From: Ulota crispa
Taxonomy: Eukaryota > Streptophyta > Bryopsida > Orthotrichales > Orthotrichaceae
NCBI GenBank assembly: GCA_963920765.1
Contig: OY987246.1
Location: 19,154,868 to 19,218,867 of the forward strand
DNA: 64,000 nt
Direction of reading: 5' to 3'
This document shows, piece by piece, positions 46,411-58,600 of this stretch. Every line of letters starts with the position of its first letter. Positions within the stretch are counted from its first letter, which is position 1. Under the pieces are notes generated by a model, which saw only the letters and a program-made list of their open reading frames with translations, was not told the origin of the DNA and ran no database searches. Made by a program: the position numbers and the translations under genes.

Positions 46411-49400
46411 ATGCAGAAATCTGCAGTTATGTGGAACGGCAAACCACGGACTTCCTCATCAAGACTGGCAGGGTTTTGCAGACCACTGGAAGTCTTGGGA
46501 GCAACGGTGCTTGTCATTCTCACATACTCTTGTATGCCACTTGCCCTAATCTTTTGCAACACTGGGATTATCGCACTCGGAGAGAGAGACTAAACAATGG
46601 TTTAAATTATAGAAATTATGATAAGCGGGCAACGAAATTGAGACGTGTTATAAGTGGTGATCATGTGTTAGGGTTTACCATTACTCCAGAATGTGTTTAG
46701 TAGATAATCTTGAAATTCAGAGGAATACTGGCATTCTCGTTGCTAATTAGGGTTTCTGAAATTGGAGATAATGTGGAGAATTGTAGTATAGATTGTAAAA
46801 AAATGATTCGCTGTAGAGATAGTTGCAATTTGCAGGTTTTATGGTTTGGATTCCGAAGTATTTCTTCTGATATTGTTTTGTTGTTGTTCGGGGAATTAGG
46901 CACCAGGTTGGTTCTGCAATCTTCGAGTCAGACCTGCCAATGTGAGCTGAATTCAGCTGCGAGGAGTGGCTATGGCGAGCGGCAGCAATTGAAATGGCCA
47001 GAGCGAGGGTATGGCGCACGTCTCCAATTGCAGATTTACGTGTACGATGTCGAAGAGATTGAAGGACTTCGAGAGCTTGTCAGTGGGAGAGATCATTCCA
47101 TTCCGTCCTCGGGTTGTGCCAGGGGTCAATGGGGAACCCAGGTACTGCCAGTCCTCTTATAAACCCTAATTTAGCATGTCACTAGAATCAGTGACAAACC
47201 TTGCATGTACTCCCTCTGTCCCTCTAAAAACGACCAAAAAGCTTCCTTGCAAAGGATTAACTGTGTTTTTAGTCTTTGTGCTAGTGACACATAGCATTCT
47301 AGAATCAATGTACCCTCTACCAAATGTATGCAAAAGTCTTCAGCTTTGATGTCGCCTTTTGGGCACCCAAATTCTATGCAAAAAGTACCATATTTGTGCA
47401 TGCTGCCAGCTCCTTATTATGGATGACTTAAAGATTAGTAGCAACAATGGTACCTCATATGGGCAAGGCCAAGCTTGCTAGGAGAGGAATGTTCTCTGAT
47501 TGTTTAACTTGCCTTGCCTCCGTGAGATCATTGAACAGGATAAACGCTTTCTGAGCGTTTGAAATCAGCAAAAGGGAGCGTTTGAAATCAGCAAAAGGGA
47601 GCTTTTTAGTGGTACAAGAAATGTGTCTGATTCGGAGTTTTTTAGAGGGACAGAAGGAGTATTGGTTAGGAAGCAAATAAACTTAAACAAAAAGGCAGTC
47701 CCTCGTATGACCTGAAAAATGCTTAAAAGTACGAGTCTCAAAACACGAGTCCCAACTTAGGCTTCTTCGCTGTTTTAGACGTTAAATCGTGTGCACTGGG
47801 TCGGCCCTTTTGACATCTAACTTGATCATGGTAAACATGAGAAAGTGGAATTAGCGAATTGACGACAGCAACTGGCTCTTTGTTGTGATTGTTGTGCTCA
47901 CAGGTGACGATTCACAAACTGTTGATGGAGTCAAGGTATCGGACGTTAAACAAGAGCCAAGCCGATTTCTTCTTTGTTCCTGCATACGTGAAGTGTGTTC
48001 GCACATCTCCAAGCGGTTTGAATGAGCAAGAAGTCAATGACTATTTTCTCAAGGTGATGCTCTATGATTCATGCCTATGTTTTTCTTTTTAGACCAGGCG
48101 TAGGTTAATTGCAACACCTCTGAAAAAACAACTCGTCACCGCACAATGACTATAGACTTGCTGCAGATTCTGAAGCAAATGCCTTACTTTCATCGCTCAG
48201 GTGGACGGGACCATGTTTTTGTCTTTCCAAGGTTCGCAATTACACACTTGCTCTACTTGAATATGATTTCTTTGCAAAGGTGATGCAACGATTCTCCAGA
48301 GAAGTCTTTGAATTCTTAGAGCTGATGAAGGTCATTGTATGCCTGCATTGATGAATCAGTGGAGCAGGAGCGCATTTGGTGAAAGACTGGCCTATTTTTC
48401 TTAACCGGTCGATATTTCTCACTCCGGAGGTGAGTCCTCGCTTTAGCTTTCTCTTTCTTTTTTGTGGCCATTCTGGGATATTCCATGTACTTGATGTTGC
48501 AGGCGAGTTTTTCTCAGTGGGAACCTCTGTGATGTGCAGGGTGATAGGACAGATAAAAAAGGGTTCAGCTCATTCAACACGTGGAAGGATATCATCATCC
48601 CGGGATTTGTTAACGCACAAATTTTCGCCTTCAATTCTCCTGTTGCTCCTTTAGCTTTGTCCAAGCGGCAATATGTGGCCAACTACTTGGGACGAGCACA
48701 GGGAAAGAAGGGCAGGCTCCAACTCATTCAACTCGCCAAAAACTTCCCTAATGAGGTTAACCCCTTAAGTGCCCAAAAGGCCTGTAGTGGCGTCTTCCAT
48801 ATCTGTAAGAATTGAAGTAAATCATTGAGAAAGCTTCAAGGAAGGTAAGAAAATGTACCATTTCAAACAAAAACATATTATACCCTGACTTTTTGCCAAG
48901 TTACCATAATCTGATGTTGGCTATCAAAGGCGGATTTTTCAGCTTTATTTTTTTGGCTTGAGCTACTAGGGGTGACCATCTTTTTGTCCAGACCCCAGAG
49001 TTGTCTTGGGTCGGTAAATCTCACATTTGCATCTCCAGAATTAGATAAAATAGTGGGCTGATTATGCACTGATTGTTGAGATTTGGTGCAGTTGGAAGCC
49101 CCCGACCTTGCGTTTCAAGGGACAGCCAAACTGGGACGCATAGAGTATTACAATCACCTACGAAATGCTAAGTTCTGCCTGGCTCCTCGTGGTGAATCCT
49201 CGTGGACCCTTCGCTTCTACGAAGCTTTTTTTGTGGTAAAATTTCAATTCCTACAAATTTGTTTTGCCTATGACCGACGATGTGAGGCTGCAGACGTGAC
49301 CAGAGATTCAGAATTGTATGAAATTATTTGTTACAGATCTTTACACAAGATGAAATGGTATGTTGCAGGAATGTGTTCCGGTGATTTTGTCCGATGAAAT

Positions 49401-50863
49401 TGAGCTTCCATTCCAGAACGTGTTGGACTACAGAGAATTTTCGATAAAGTGGCCAAGCAGTCGCATAAATGAGGAGCTTTTGACCTATCTTCGTTCCATT
49501 CCTGGTACAATCCCCTGCCTTTGTATTCGAAGCACGCCAAATGAAAGCTCAATTCTTGAGTAGGATTTGTTTAGGCTAAGAGCATCTCTAGAAGTACGGA
49601 TTCCGCAAAGAAAAGCCTTTACGTATGCACATGGTTTGCGGAGCTTAGTTTCGCTGCATTCTGCCCAGGCTTACCTCGGTTTCCCCTGCAGATGCCATAG
49701 TGGTCCATGAAAGGCAGCAGTCAAACAACAATAGGGGGCTTCAAACATAAAATCTGGCCTTCGAACTTCTCACGTCACAGGATCTCCGCTCACCAGTGAA
49801 CTGTTTTCGTTCCCTCGCACGTGCAAAGTCTGAGACACCCGTGAGTTTGCGGAAGTTTTTGCGAAAGAAGTTTCGGGGTTTAAGGAATTAGGTGCATGTG
49901 TCCCACGAAGCCACGAAAGTGAGTTTTTGAAGTTCACTCCTCACGTGAATCACGTTAGGAGTGAAGTCTAGAGGTGAGTCACGTCACAATTCACTAGTGA
50001 ATTCACAAAAGTGAATCGTGACGTGAGTCACCTGAAAAAGTTTAAGTTTGAAGCCCCTAATGAAAAGTGCCATGCGTCATTTTCCCTCACATTATGCCAA
50101 TCAAAGTCTGTCACCATTGTAGTACTAAAATCACAAGGACCTCTATAATATCACATTTTGACCTCTGTGATATTACATGTCCACTCTTTCTGATACTATT
50201 ATATAGATACAATTTGAAGACTTATTGAATTTTTTACTTGCATTCTATTCAACATATGAAAATCCTAATAAAATTCTAATGGTAAATGCTTACCATAGCA
50301 AGCGCCAACCCCTAGTGATTTCCTGAAACAATAGGCATGACAAAGTAGTACCTGACCAGCTCACAAATATGGGAAGCCAATCCCTGGGTTTTGCCAAGAA
50401 GGAGGTTGCAGTGCTGAGGCCATCTTTTTTGCCCTGCATTCTCTGCAATTGGCATTCCGGAAGCTCAATGCCTTGTTAACCTTATCACTAGAGATGCTCT
50501 ACTCTAAGTCACCATGATAGTGGTGGTGGGATAATTCTATGTTTCCATGTTTGCAAAGTTCAAGGAATACTATTCAGCTATGAATTAGAAAACTGAAGAA
50601 TCGTGGTGTGCTATGCTGTTGAATGTTTTGCAGACCGTGACGTTGAGAAGTTGCTGGAGCGAGGTCGAGATGTGCGGTGTCTTTTCACGTATGCTCCCGA
50701 CAGCGAAGGCTGCACCGCCTTGACAGGCATTCTCTGGGAGCTGCAACGGAAAGTCCGAGCGTTCCACCAACATCACCACACTTTCTGGCTACACAACACC
50801 TCCCTGGTGAACCAAGACCTTGTTCAGTTTTCAGATTGGACTCCCCCCTTTCCTGTGCCTTAA
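46411..50863 (+). CDS. Exostosin-family GT47 glycosyltransferase
   Basis: Probably a type II Golgi enzyme adding a sugar to a cell-wall polymer or glycoprotein; the substrate is unknown. Clear exons: 47904-48053, 48167-48231, 48360-48429, 48540-48755, 49092-49235, 49369-49504 and 50634-50863, plus the 3' part of 46900-47141 from IYVYDVEEIEGLRELV onward. All introns are GT-AG and in phase, ending TPPFPVP before TAA. Family blocks are QADFFFVPAYVKCV, SGGRDHVFVFPSGAGAH, NRSIFLTPEGDRTDKKGF, YLGRAQGKKGR, LRNAKFCLAPRGESSWTLRF, ECVPVILSDEIELPF, WPSSRI and ETFWLHN-like HTFWLHN. From memory the order fits the plant clade that includes Arabidopsis At5g16890. The N-terminus is inferred: ATG 46411, hydrophobic VLGATVLVILTYS, donor at 46532, acceptor at 46899; this joins in phase, for about 457 residues. 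The first exon could be wrong. Confidence 0.85.
47210..47659. mobile_element. Stowaway-like MITE, copy 2, in intron 2 of the GT47 gene
   Basis: TA flanks (47208-47209 and 47660-47661) bracket ends CTCCCTCTGTCCCTCTAAAA and TTTTTTAGAGGGACAGAAGGAG. It contains a 25-bp internal tandem duplication (GCGTTTGAAATCAGCAAAAGGGA twice, about 47555-47600) that the copy at 19031 lacks. Confidence 0.92.
48757..48795. mobile_element. TTAA-family terminus at a GT47 splice donor
   Basis: Exon 48540-48755 ends GAG, and the intron begins GTTAACCCC. The T of the GT and the next bases form the TTAA target, directly followed by CCCCTTAAGTGCCC, a family terminus. The opposite end was not found in the intron. Confidence 0.5.
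49579..50501. mobile_element. MITE with AGAGCATCTCTAG termini in intron 8 of the GT47 gene
   Basis: The ends AGAGCATCTCTAG (49579-49591) and CTAGAGATGCTCT (50488-50500) are exact inverses. Another element, 49734-50057, is nested inside. Confidence 0.75.
49734..50057. mobile_element. MITE with GGGGGCTTCAAACAT termini, copy 2, nested
   Basis: TA flanks (49732-49733 and 50058-50059); ends GGGGGCTTCAAACAT and AAGTTTGAAGCCCC. Inverted relative to 17846-18179. Confidence 0.8.
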
Positions 50864-50871
50864 GAGGTTTA

Positions 50872-51267
50872 AGGAAGACAGACCCATATCCGACCGTTTA
50901 AGGGTTTGGGGTACCTCAAGGTCTTGGAAAATTGAGGAAAAACATTTGTAGGGTTAGCCTTTCAACAAGCTACGTCATTTTTGGGGAAAAAAGTATTGTA
51001 GAATACTTTATATTTAAAGGCAAAGTTGCAGCTCATAGGGTCCCTATTAGCAACTCTAGACTAATCTTGAAATTGTTTGGATGTGTTCTTAGAATGGCAC
51101 TTGTTGGTCCCAATTCCAACCTTTGCAAACTAGCTTAGCAACTGACTTGTGGCAAGATTTGCTTGTGCAAGTAGCGTTGACTGCTCCACTTTGGGTTCAA
51201 GAGTGGACATTGAACACCAGGGTGCAGAATTGAATTGAGTGCCGCTCCGGAGTGGGTATATCTACCT
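50872..51267. mobile_element. AGGTAG-family element just after the GT47 stop codon
   Basis: TA flanks (50870-50871 and 51268-51269); ends AGGAAGACAGACCC and GGGTATATCTACCT. It starts 8 bases after the TAA of the GT47 gene, so it probably supplies most of that gene's 3' UTR. It holds an intact TTAA at the site where the sister copy at 59237 carries an insertion. Confidence 0.8.
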
Positions 51268-51269
51268 TA

Positions 51270-52678
51270 ACGGTATGTGTTCAACAGGTTTTTAACTCCA
51301 CGAATGCAGCCGTTATTTATACCAATTTCATGGTTTTTGTCTTTTCGTAAAGAAACACAATTGTAGTCTTTGCAAGGTTCTTCACGAGCAGTGGAAGAAG
51401 CCCAATGAGAAGCCGGTTTGCATTGAGAATGAGCATCAACCTGCATTAGGCATGCCGCTTACATCAAATATTAAGATCTTAGAAACAACAATTGTCTATT
51501 ATAATAGAAACTCGTTCATAAATAAGGTCAGGACGTGATCCAAAAGCCTATCTTCAACATTTTGGAGTCTTCTCTTTAATTTCTTCCCAGTTGTATGAAC
51601 TTACGAATGCCAATTTCTTTTTCATGTTTTACTTGTTTTTTGAAATTTTAGCTCGCTAAACATCAACTTATTTTGCTGTTTGGATTTTGATAAAGAGACC
51701 TAACCTTCCAGCCTTGCTGAACAGTGTTCGTCGTTCCCCTCTTTCCAGTTTCTATTCTGATACTCAAGTTTACAAGGCTTTAATAGAATCCAGGCCAACT
51801 TCCATACTGCATTGGAATTTGAGAACCAAGGAAACGACAAAGGAGTTACAAAGCTATGCATGGAAGTGTGCTGGAAAATAGTAGACAAAGATTGGAAATG
51901 GTGCTCCAACAAGTCTCTTGCAAGAAGCATGGGAATCAGAGTTTTGCGTACCCCAGATTTGTGCAAATGAGAAATTTCACATAAAACTGCAATCTTTGCA
52001 TTGCTCAATTTATTATGCACAAAAATATACGAGCTTTCTTTGAAAGCTTCAACGAAAAACTTCAGCAACAATCCCACCAAGATTTTCACAGCAAAACATT
52101 TCCCAACACTTAGGAAATGCCTGCAATTGGTGAAACTGAAATCTTTTATGACTTTTGGTAGAGATGTCATAACTATGTACAAGCTTAAACAATCTAAATC
52201 TAAATCTATTATTATGGGTTAACAAACCACTAACCTTCCAAGGGTGATGAAAGGAATCCCTTCAAAATCTAAAAAAACACAACCAATTATTTCTCAGGAT
52301 TCTTCTAAGACTGGGCCGACGCCACAAGGAACAAGATGACCGCGTGGCTTGCTCTCCAAGGTAGTTCTAAAAGTTGATACCACTGAAACCAATCCTTGCT
52401 TTTTCTAGTACTGAAGGTTGATTTCACTGAAACCAATCCTTGCTTATTCTTTTTTTCAAACCCAAACACAACTCTCACCATGGTATTTTTTTCTAGCAAA
52501 AGGAAGCCAAACTGGCAAAAAAAAAAAACTGACAGATTTGAGCCACTCTCGACTGACCCCTCCACTTATTCTCCATTTATTCTTGAATGGACTATCAACA
52601 GCTGTAATATGGCGAACGAAAAAAATGGCCTGATACATAAAAGAAGCCACCAAAAAAAGGGGGGAAAAAATGCTTTGG
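51270..52678. other. Spacer between the convergent GT47 and alcohol oxidase genes
   Basis: 3' flanks of two convergent genes. Short duplicated words occur at 52380-52440 (ACTGAAACCAATCCTTGCTT, twice). No gene recognised. Confidence 0.5.
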
Positions 52679-55600
52679 TTAGACTTGGCACTTTTTCAAG
52701 TACTGCACCACGGAATCGGCGGTGCAATAGGCGATGGATTGAATGGTCACCATGGGGTTCACGCCAGAGGACGTGGGCAGCACGCTGCCGTCGCCCACGA
52801 ACAGGCCCTCCGCTTCCCAAGTCTCCCCTCTCGCATCCACTGCCGACGTCGCCGGCGTCGCGCCCATGCGGCAGCTCCCCAGCTGATGAGCTGAAACCAG
52901 CTGGATGCCGTCTTCCTTTGCTCCACGCCGCCTCACTCGGTTTAAGTACGCTTCAATCTCTGCACTGGATGCACCTGCAAAGGAAAACCATGGTTGTTAC
53001 TTTGGGCAAGTTTTGGCCAAAGGACAAGACAAGTGGGTAGGGGTAACCATGATTTTTATTTTGGGCAAGTTTTGGCCAAAGGATAAGACAAGCATGCAAC
53101 AGTCCGGAATGCATGGGTAGGCATGTCCACCCAATGTTGCATTTTAGGATTCTTGACTTGGGCGTGTTTATCCAATGTTGCACTTTAGGGTTCTTGACTT
53201 AAAAAAGAAAGAGCATGGGTGGGCGTGTCCGTCCAATAATGCATTTTAGGGTTTTTGACTTAAAAGAGGAAGAATCAAATTACCACTTTTTATATTTACT
53301 ACATGACATAGCTTTAAGTTCACATTCTGATTAAATTCACGTTGGCAACAATGTGTGTAACCAGCATGTATGTGATAAGCTTTTTTTTATTTTACCGTTT
53401 TCTAAGCTCAACTATGAGCTGACTACATTGGACACAGAAGAGCTCAATTGACCATATAGGGCGGGTGGGCAAGCGGGTGTGCAATTTGTCCAATGTGAAT
53501 CATGAGGAAAACACCAGAAAAATCGACACTTTACGCAATCCTACGAGTACTCTTTAAATGCAAAACTCCCTAGCACAAGAACTAAGGACAGTTTTTTTTG
53601 TTCATTATGTGTAGAAGGATTGAATTGCACATGGCTGATGCAGTTTATATGAACCGAAGACTAGCAAAATCTTCAGCATGGGTCTTTGTTTATTGCTTTT
53701 TAGATTTTGGACTGTCAATAAGTTGATTTGAAAAAGCGCATATTATGGACTTACCCTTCACGCGGAACCGCTCTGCATCCAACTGGGTGGTGCCGATTGC
53801 AACAGCGCCGGCGGCGACGAGCACCCTCAAGCTCTGAATGATACCAGTCACCAAGCTCTCCTCATCATACTTTGAAATGCTGTACTTATATATCGGATCT
53901 TTTTGGTTGTCTAGGGTCACGGTCCCAAAGCCTTTGTCCCGAGTGACGACTGTCACGTGTGAAGTCCGGCTGTGGTGCAAAAGCCGCTCTTTGGCATCAG
54001 CACCTGCTCTCAATCGCCATGGAAAACATTGGACATAAGAAGGGTGACTCCACAGGAAAAGAGTAGACAAAAAAAAAACCATCCAAAAATGCAGCACAAA
54101 GTCTTCGAAACCATCCCAACTTTCTAGACGTAGTAAGGTAGCTACACCCCTCTCAGCCCCTCTCAGTGAGTGTCCCCATCAAGGTCTGGGAAGAACCGAC
54201 CTCTAGTTCAATGCTAGCCGATTGAAATCAGAAAAAACCGTTTGAAATTTATAAACTTCGGCTAAAAACAGGTCAAAAATCTTTAAAAAATTACTTAGAG
54301 TACGAAATAGAGAAAATAACCGAAAGAGCTCCTTGATAAACCGGTTCAATATAGGAATGGAAAGAAATCTACCAAAAAATCTCAAATATTTCCCTGACCC
54401 TCCCCATCCACATTACCTACTTTTGCACCCTATGTTAGTGATTGATAAATTTAAAAAAAAATGGTTATGAGTGACAAAGTGATGGTTTTGGGTGACTGGC
54501 ATGACCGTTTTGAGTGTCCTATCTCACTATTTAAGGACTCAAGTTAATATTATGAGCATATGAGCACACTAAAAACTTCAACAAGCGTCTTTTTTAGCAT
54601 CTCCTACACATACCTGTACATTTTCAATGATTTTGGACTTTGAAAACTCTTTGTGAACAAATGCTTGCAATTAGAACTTTTAAATTGATGCCAATATTTT
54701 TGATTTCCTCTTCCTTAGTTAACAATATTTTTTCAAGGTTCATCAATTGATTTTTATACTCCAATATCCTTAGTTTCACGCTTATGGTTGTTGCTTCCTT
54801 AATCAATAGAAAGTTGCAGCGTTTGTCAAAACCAAAAACAAACGAACTTGGGCAGAGATGGCAAGTATTGGTTTTGGATCAAGGAGGAGAAGAAGGGAAG
54901 AGGAATACCGGAGAGCCACGCGTCGAATGCTGCAAAAGCTGCAGGATGGAACACGCCGGTCTCAAGCAGAGCGCCGTACTCCGAGGGTTTTCTCGAAGTG
55001 ACAGGCGCGTACACGGTCATGATACCGCCTTCATACGCCTTTCCCGCAGGCCCAGTTCCTTCGGGAAAGTAGCCCCACGTGGAGCTGGCGGAGTGCAACC
55101 GAAGGTACTTGCCAATGTTGGCATTCGTGAGGCCGCTTCGGAGCAACAGAACGGGAGTCATCAAAGCGCCGCAAGCCACGACAGTGGCAGTGGCCGTGAC
55201 AACGACTCGCTTCAATGCACGGCCTTCTCCAACAGTGGCCACCACACCCCGGGCTCGCCGGCCCTTCTTCCCACCGGCATTTTCCTCGTGGAACACCTGA
55301 ACGGGATATTAGGTAGATATGGAGTTATGCGACTATTTGTGCAGTGTTAACTATCCTTGATTACAAGTCAACTTGGTATCGTTGCATCACTATTTGTTAA
55401 TTGGTTTTCAACTCGTTGTTTGTTACACCGCCAATTTGTTGTGTTGCACATCAATTCATTGTATAGTATTGTTGATTTTTGTCATGTTGCAACAATTTTC
55501 GTCACTTGTCATCCCTTACTCTATATGTCATAGCTCTACACACCACTTTCACACAACCCCGTAGAGTCACAAGTGACAAAAATGGCTGCAACATGACAAC

Positions 55601-58600
55601 AATCAACAATACTAGACGACCAATTGACATGCCACACAACAAGTTGGCAGTGTAACAAACAACAAGTTGAAAACCAATTAACAAATAACAATGCAACAAT
55701 GCTGAATTGACTTGTAATTAAGGATATCATGTTTTCAAGCTAGTGTAATGTGCCATTGACATGTTTTGTTTTTGTCCCATTATAGTACAATACACTCTTG
55801 TCATATTAAGCTTCCATCCTTTTACTACAATAACTTTTTTTTTTTTTTCCCTACCATGAAGAAGTGGATTTTAAATAAGACTATAAATAAGCACATACTC
55901 TATATCTCAATGTTTTTTTTAATGTTTTTGTCAAGGTAGAACAACTGGCACCTTAGAAAGTGCACAAGTAAGGAAAAATTGGCTAATATTGGAAGTAATA
56001 AATGAAGTGCGCACATTCATCCAACACATTTACTAATATACACTACTTTCATCCAAAAACCGGCAATCCATATGTTTGCTCAAGAAGACATCTGGCAATT
56101 TCATCCACTTCTTAAACCTAATTTCTTAATGTAGTGGTAGCCACAAAAATTTCAAGGTAAGATTTAGGCAAAAATTCGCCAATAAAAAAGGACGCTGCTA
56201 TATCTAACTAATATAGGGTTACCGTACCTGCTGTGCGTTGCAGTTGGATAAAACGATGGCGTTGCCTGTGTTCACGGCGTCCACCAGCCACGTCTCGGCT
56301 GTCGACTGCTTCTTCCCCGTCGGGCATCCGTAGCTGCACCACCCACAGTAATGATCCGACGGACAGTTCCTCTGCAGCGTGGCGTGCTCGTACCCCAGTT
56401 TCTGGCACCCCATCTGCAGCACCGTGTTTTGCAAGCTGTGTTTGTCCACGTTGGGCTGCACCGACAGCCGCTCCCACACTGCTTGCAACGCTCGGTCGTA
56501 CCTCTCGCTGCTGAAGAGCTCCAACCCGTGGTCTTTCACCCACTCGCTTCGCACATGCTCCGGCGTTTTGAACGACACGCACCAGTTCACGGCTGTACCT
56601 GCAGGGAAAAGATTTCACCAAAAATAATCGTCAAAATGGTAAAGGCCACCGGTACTCATTTAGTTTAAGTACCCATTGTATCAATGAATGTAAGAAGAAT
56701 ATTCTTGTAATAAACAAATTATGCGCTAGCAATCTTATCACAAAATGTGGCTAATTTTAAGTTTAAAACTATGAGTGACTAGTTAACTTACATATGCCAT
56801 CAACTTGATTCAAAGTAAAGTCTTAGTGTAAACCACTTCATGCATGTACCCCCCTCTTCCTTCTTGGTATTTTGCTAAAAGGACAAACAGATTGCTGGAA
56901 ATTGCACCATGACACTCTCTTTGAGTCAATCAAAATGAAACTCCTCTGGTGGTTAATAATAAAGTATAATAGGTCACTAGAAGTTATACCACAACACTAT
57001 CTCTTTAGAAAAGTGGCTTCATGAAAACCCTAAACTAGAGGGATTCTTTTATATATATAGATAGATAAGTTTAGGTACAGGTACCCGTTGTATCAATGGA
57101 GTAAAGCCTCAATGTAAACCATTTTATGCATGTATCCCTCTCCACTTTATGCATGTATACCTCTTCACTTTATATATGTACCCCTCTATTCATTGTTGGT
57201 CCTTTGCTAAAAAAACAAACATGTCACTAGAAGTTGCACCATGATTCTCTCTTGCACTGAAGTTGATCCATGACACTCTCTTTCAGTCAATCATCATGAC
57301 TCCTGTGGTAGTTATTAATAAAGTATAACGAGTCACTAAAAGTTACACCACAACACTCTCTCTTTAATTTTAGCGGCTTCACCAAAACCCTAACCCAAAA
57401 GGGATTCTTTTACATACATAGACAAAACCCTAGCTCAAGTCCAGTTTTTCATTGACAATTGGAGAATTTGAGAAAAAGTTGTCAGTTTCGTGAAGAGTTC
57501 TGGTACCTCCACCCACGGCTTTTCCAGCGATGAGTTCCACGCCGCCATCGTCGGTCGCCATGCACCCCATCCTTTCAAACAAATTGATCATTCCGGGTCC
57601 TTCCAGCGTGGTCATATCCTGCGCTGCGAAGTAGCTCCCCTTCTCCAAGACCACCACCTTGAACCCTTGCTTCGCAAGAGCCGCTGCTATCACCCCGCCT
57701 CCAGATCCTGAGCCCACGATCACCACATCGCATTCCAGATGGATGTCTTGGTTGTTGCTCTTCGCTGATTGTGATGACACGGTGGGCGTTTCGTTCACCA
57801 CAGGAAAACCTTTGCTCGCAAGGAGCGTTTTGAGCTTTTCACTCTCTTCCGTGGCGTCGATGTGGCTGTCACCGAGTGGCCTTGGTCGATTGTAGTCGTC
57901 CTTCGTCCTGGCTCGGACCTCCGGTGCCACTCCTGTGTACCCCATTGCTTTCCATGCTGGATTCTCACCGTCCTCATCGAGCTGATCGCAATCCACACAA
58001 AACCCCAGCGTTCAAAAACCCCAGCGTTTCTTTAGGGTTGTGAGATACGGAAAATTTCATGGATACCCCTGGAGTTTGCAATATTTACATAGATACCCCT
58101 GTTTTTACAGAAATTACACAATACCTCACCGTCCTCATCAAGCTGATCGCAATCCACACAAAACCCAGCGATCAAAACCCCAGTGTTCTTTAGGGTCTCG
58201 AGATAGGAAAATTTCATGATACCCCTAAAATTTGCAATATTTACATAGATACCCCTGCTTTTTCAGAAATTACACAAATACCTCACCGTCCTCATCGAGC
58301 TGATCGCAATCGACACAACACCCAGCGTTCATAACACTAGCGTTTCTTATGGGTTTTGAGATAGGAAAAATTTCATGGATACCGCTGAAGTTTGCAGTAT
58401 TTACATAGATACTCCTGCTTTTTCAGAAATTACACAAATACCCTTGGACCATAATTTTTAGCCATTTATATATTTGCTGCGTTTGTACTTCCTTCATGAC
58501 CAATGTTGAAGAAAGGGAATGTAATGAAACAAAAAAAAAGCAACAATGCCCATAAAGGAAGAAGGGAAGTGGCATGCACAACAAACAAACATCTGAAATT

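Noticed and set aside
52396..53040. Plus-strand 214-codon open frame
   Set aside because: It overlaps oxidase exon 7 in antisense and contains low-complexity AT-rich sequence; no family.
54784..55350. Plus-strand 188-codon open frame
   Set aside because: It is antisense to oxidase exon 5, whose splice sites and family motifs are clear.
57430..57506. Reading oxidase exon 3 through to the downstream stop
   Set aside because: The GTACC donor at 57506 joins in phase to exon 4 and restores the VGGGTAVNW family motif, so the read-through is intron.
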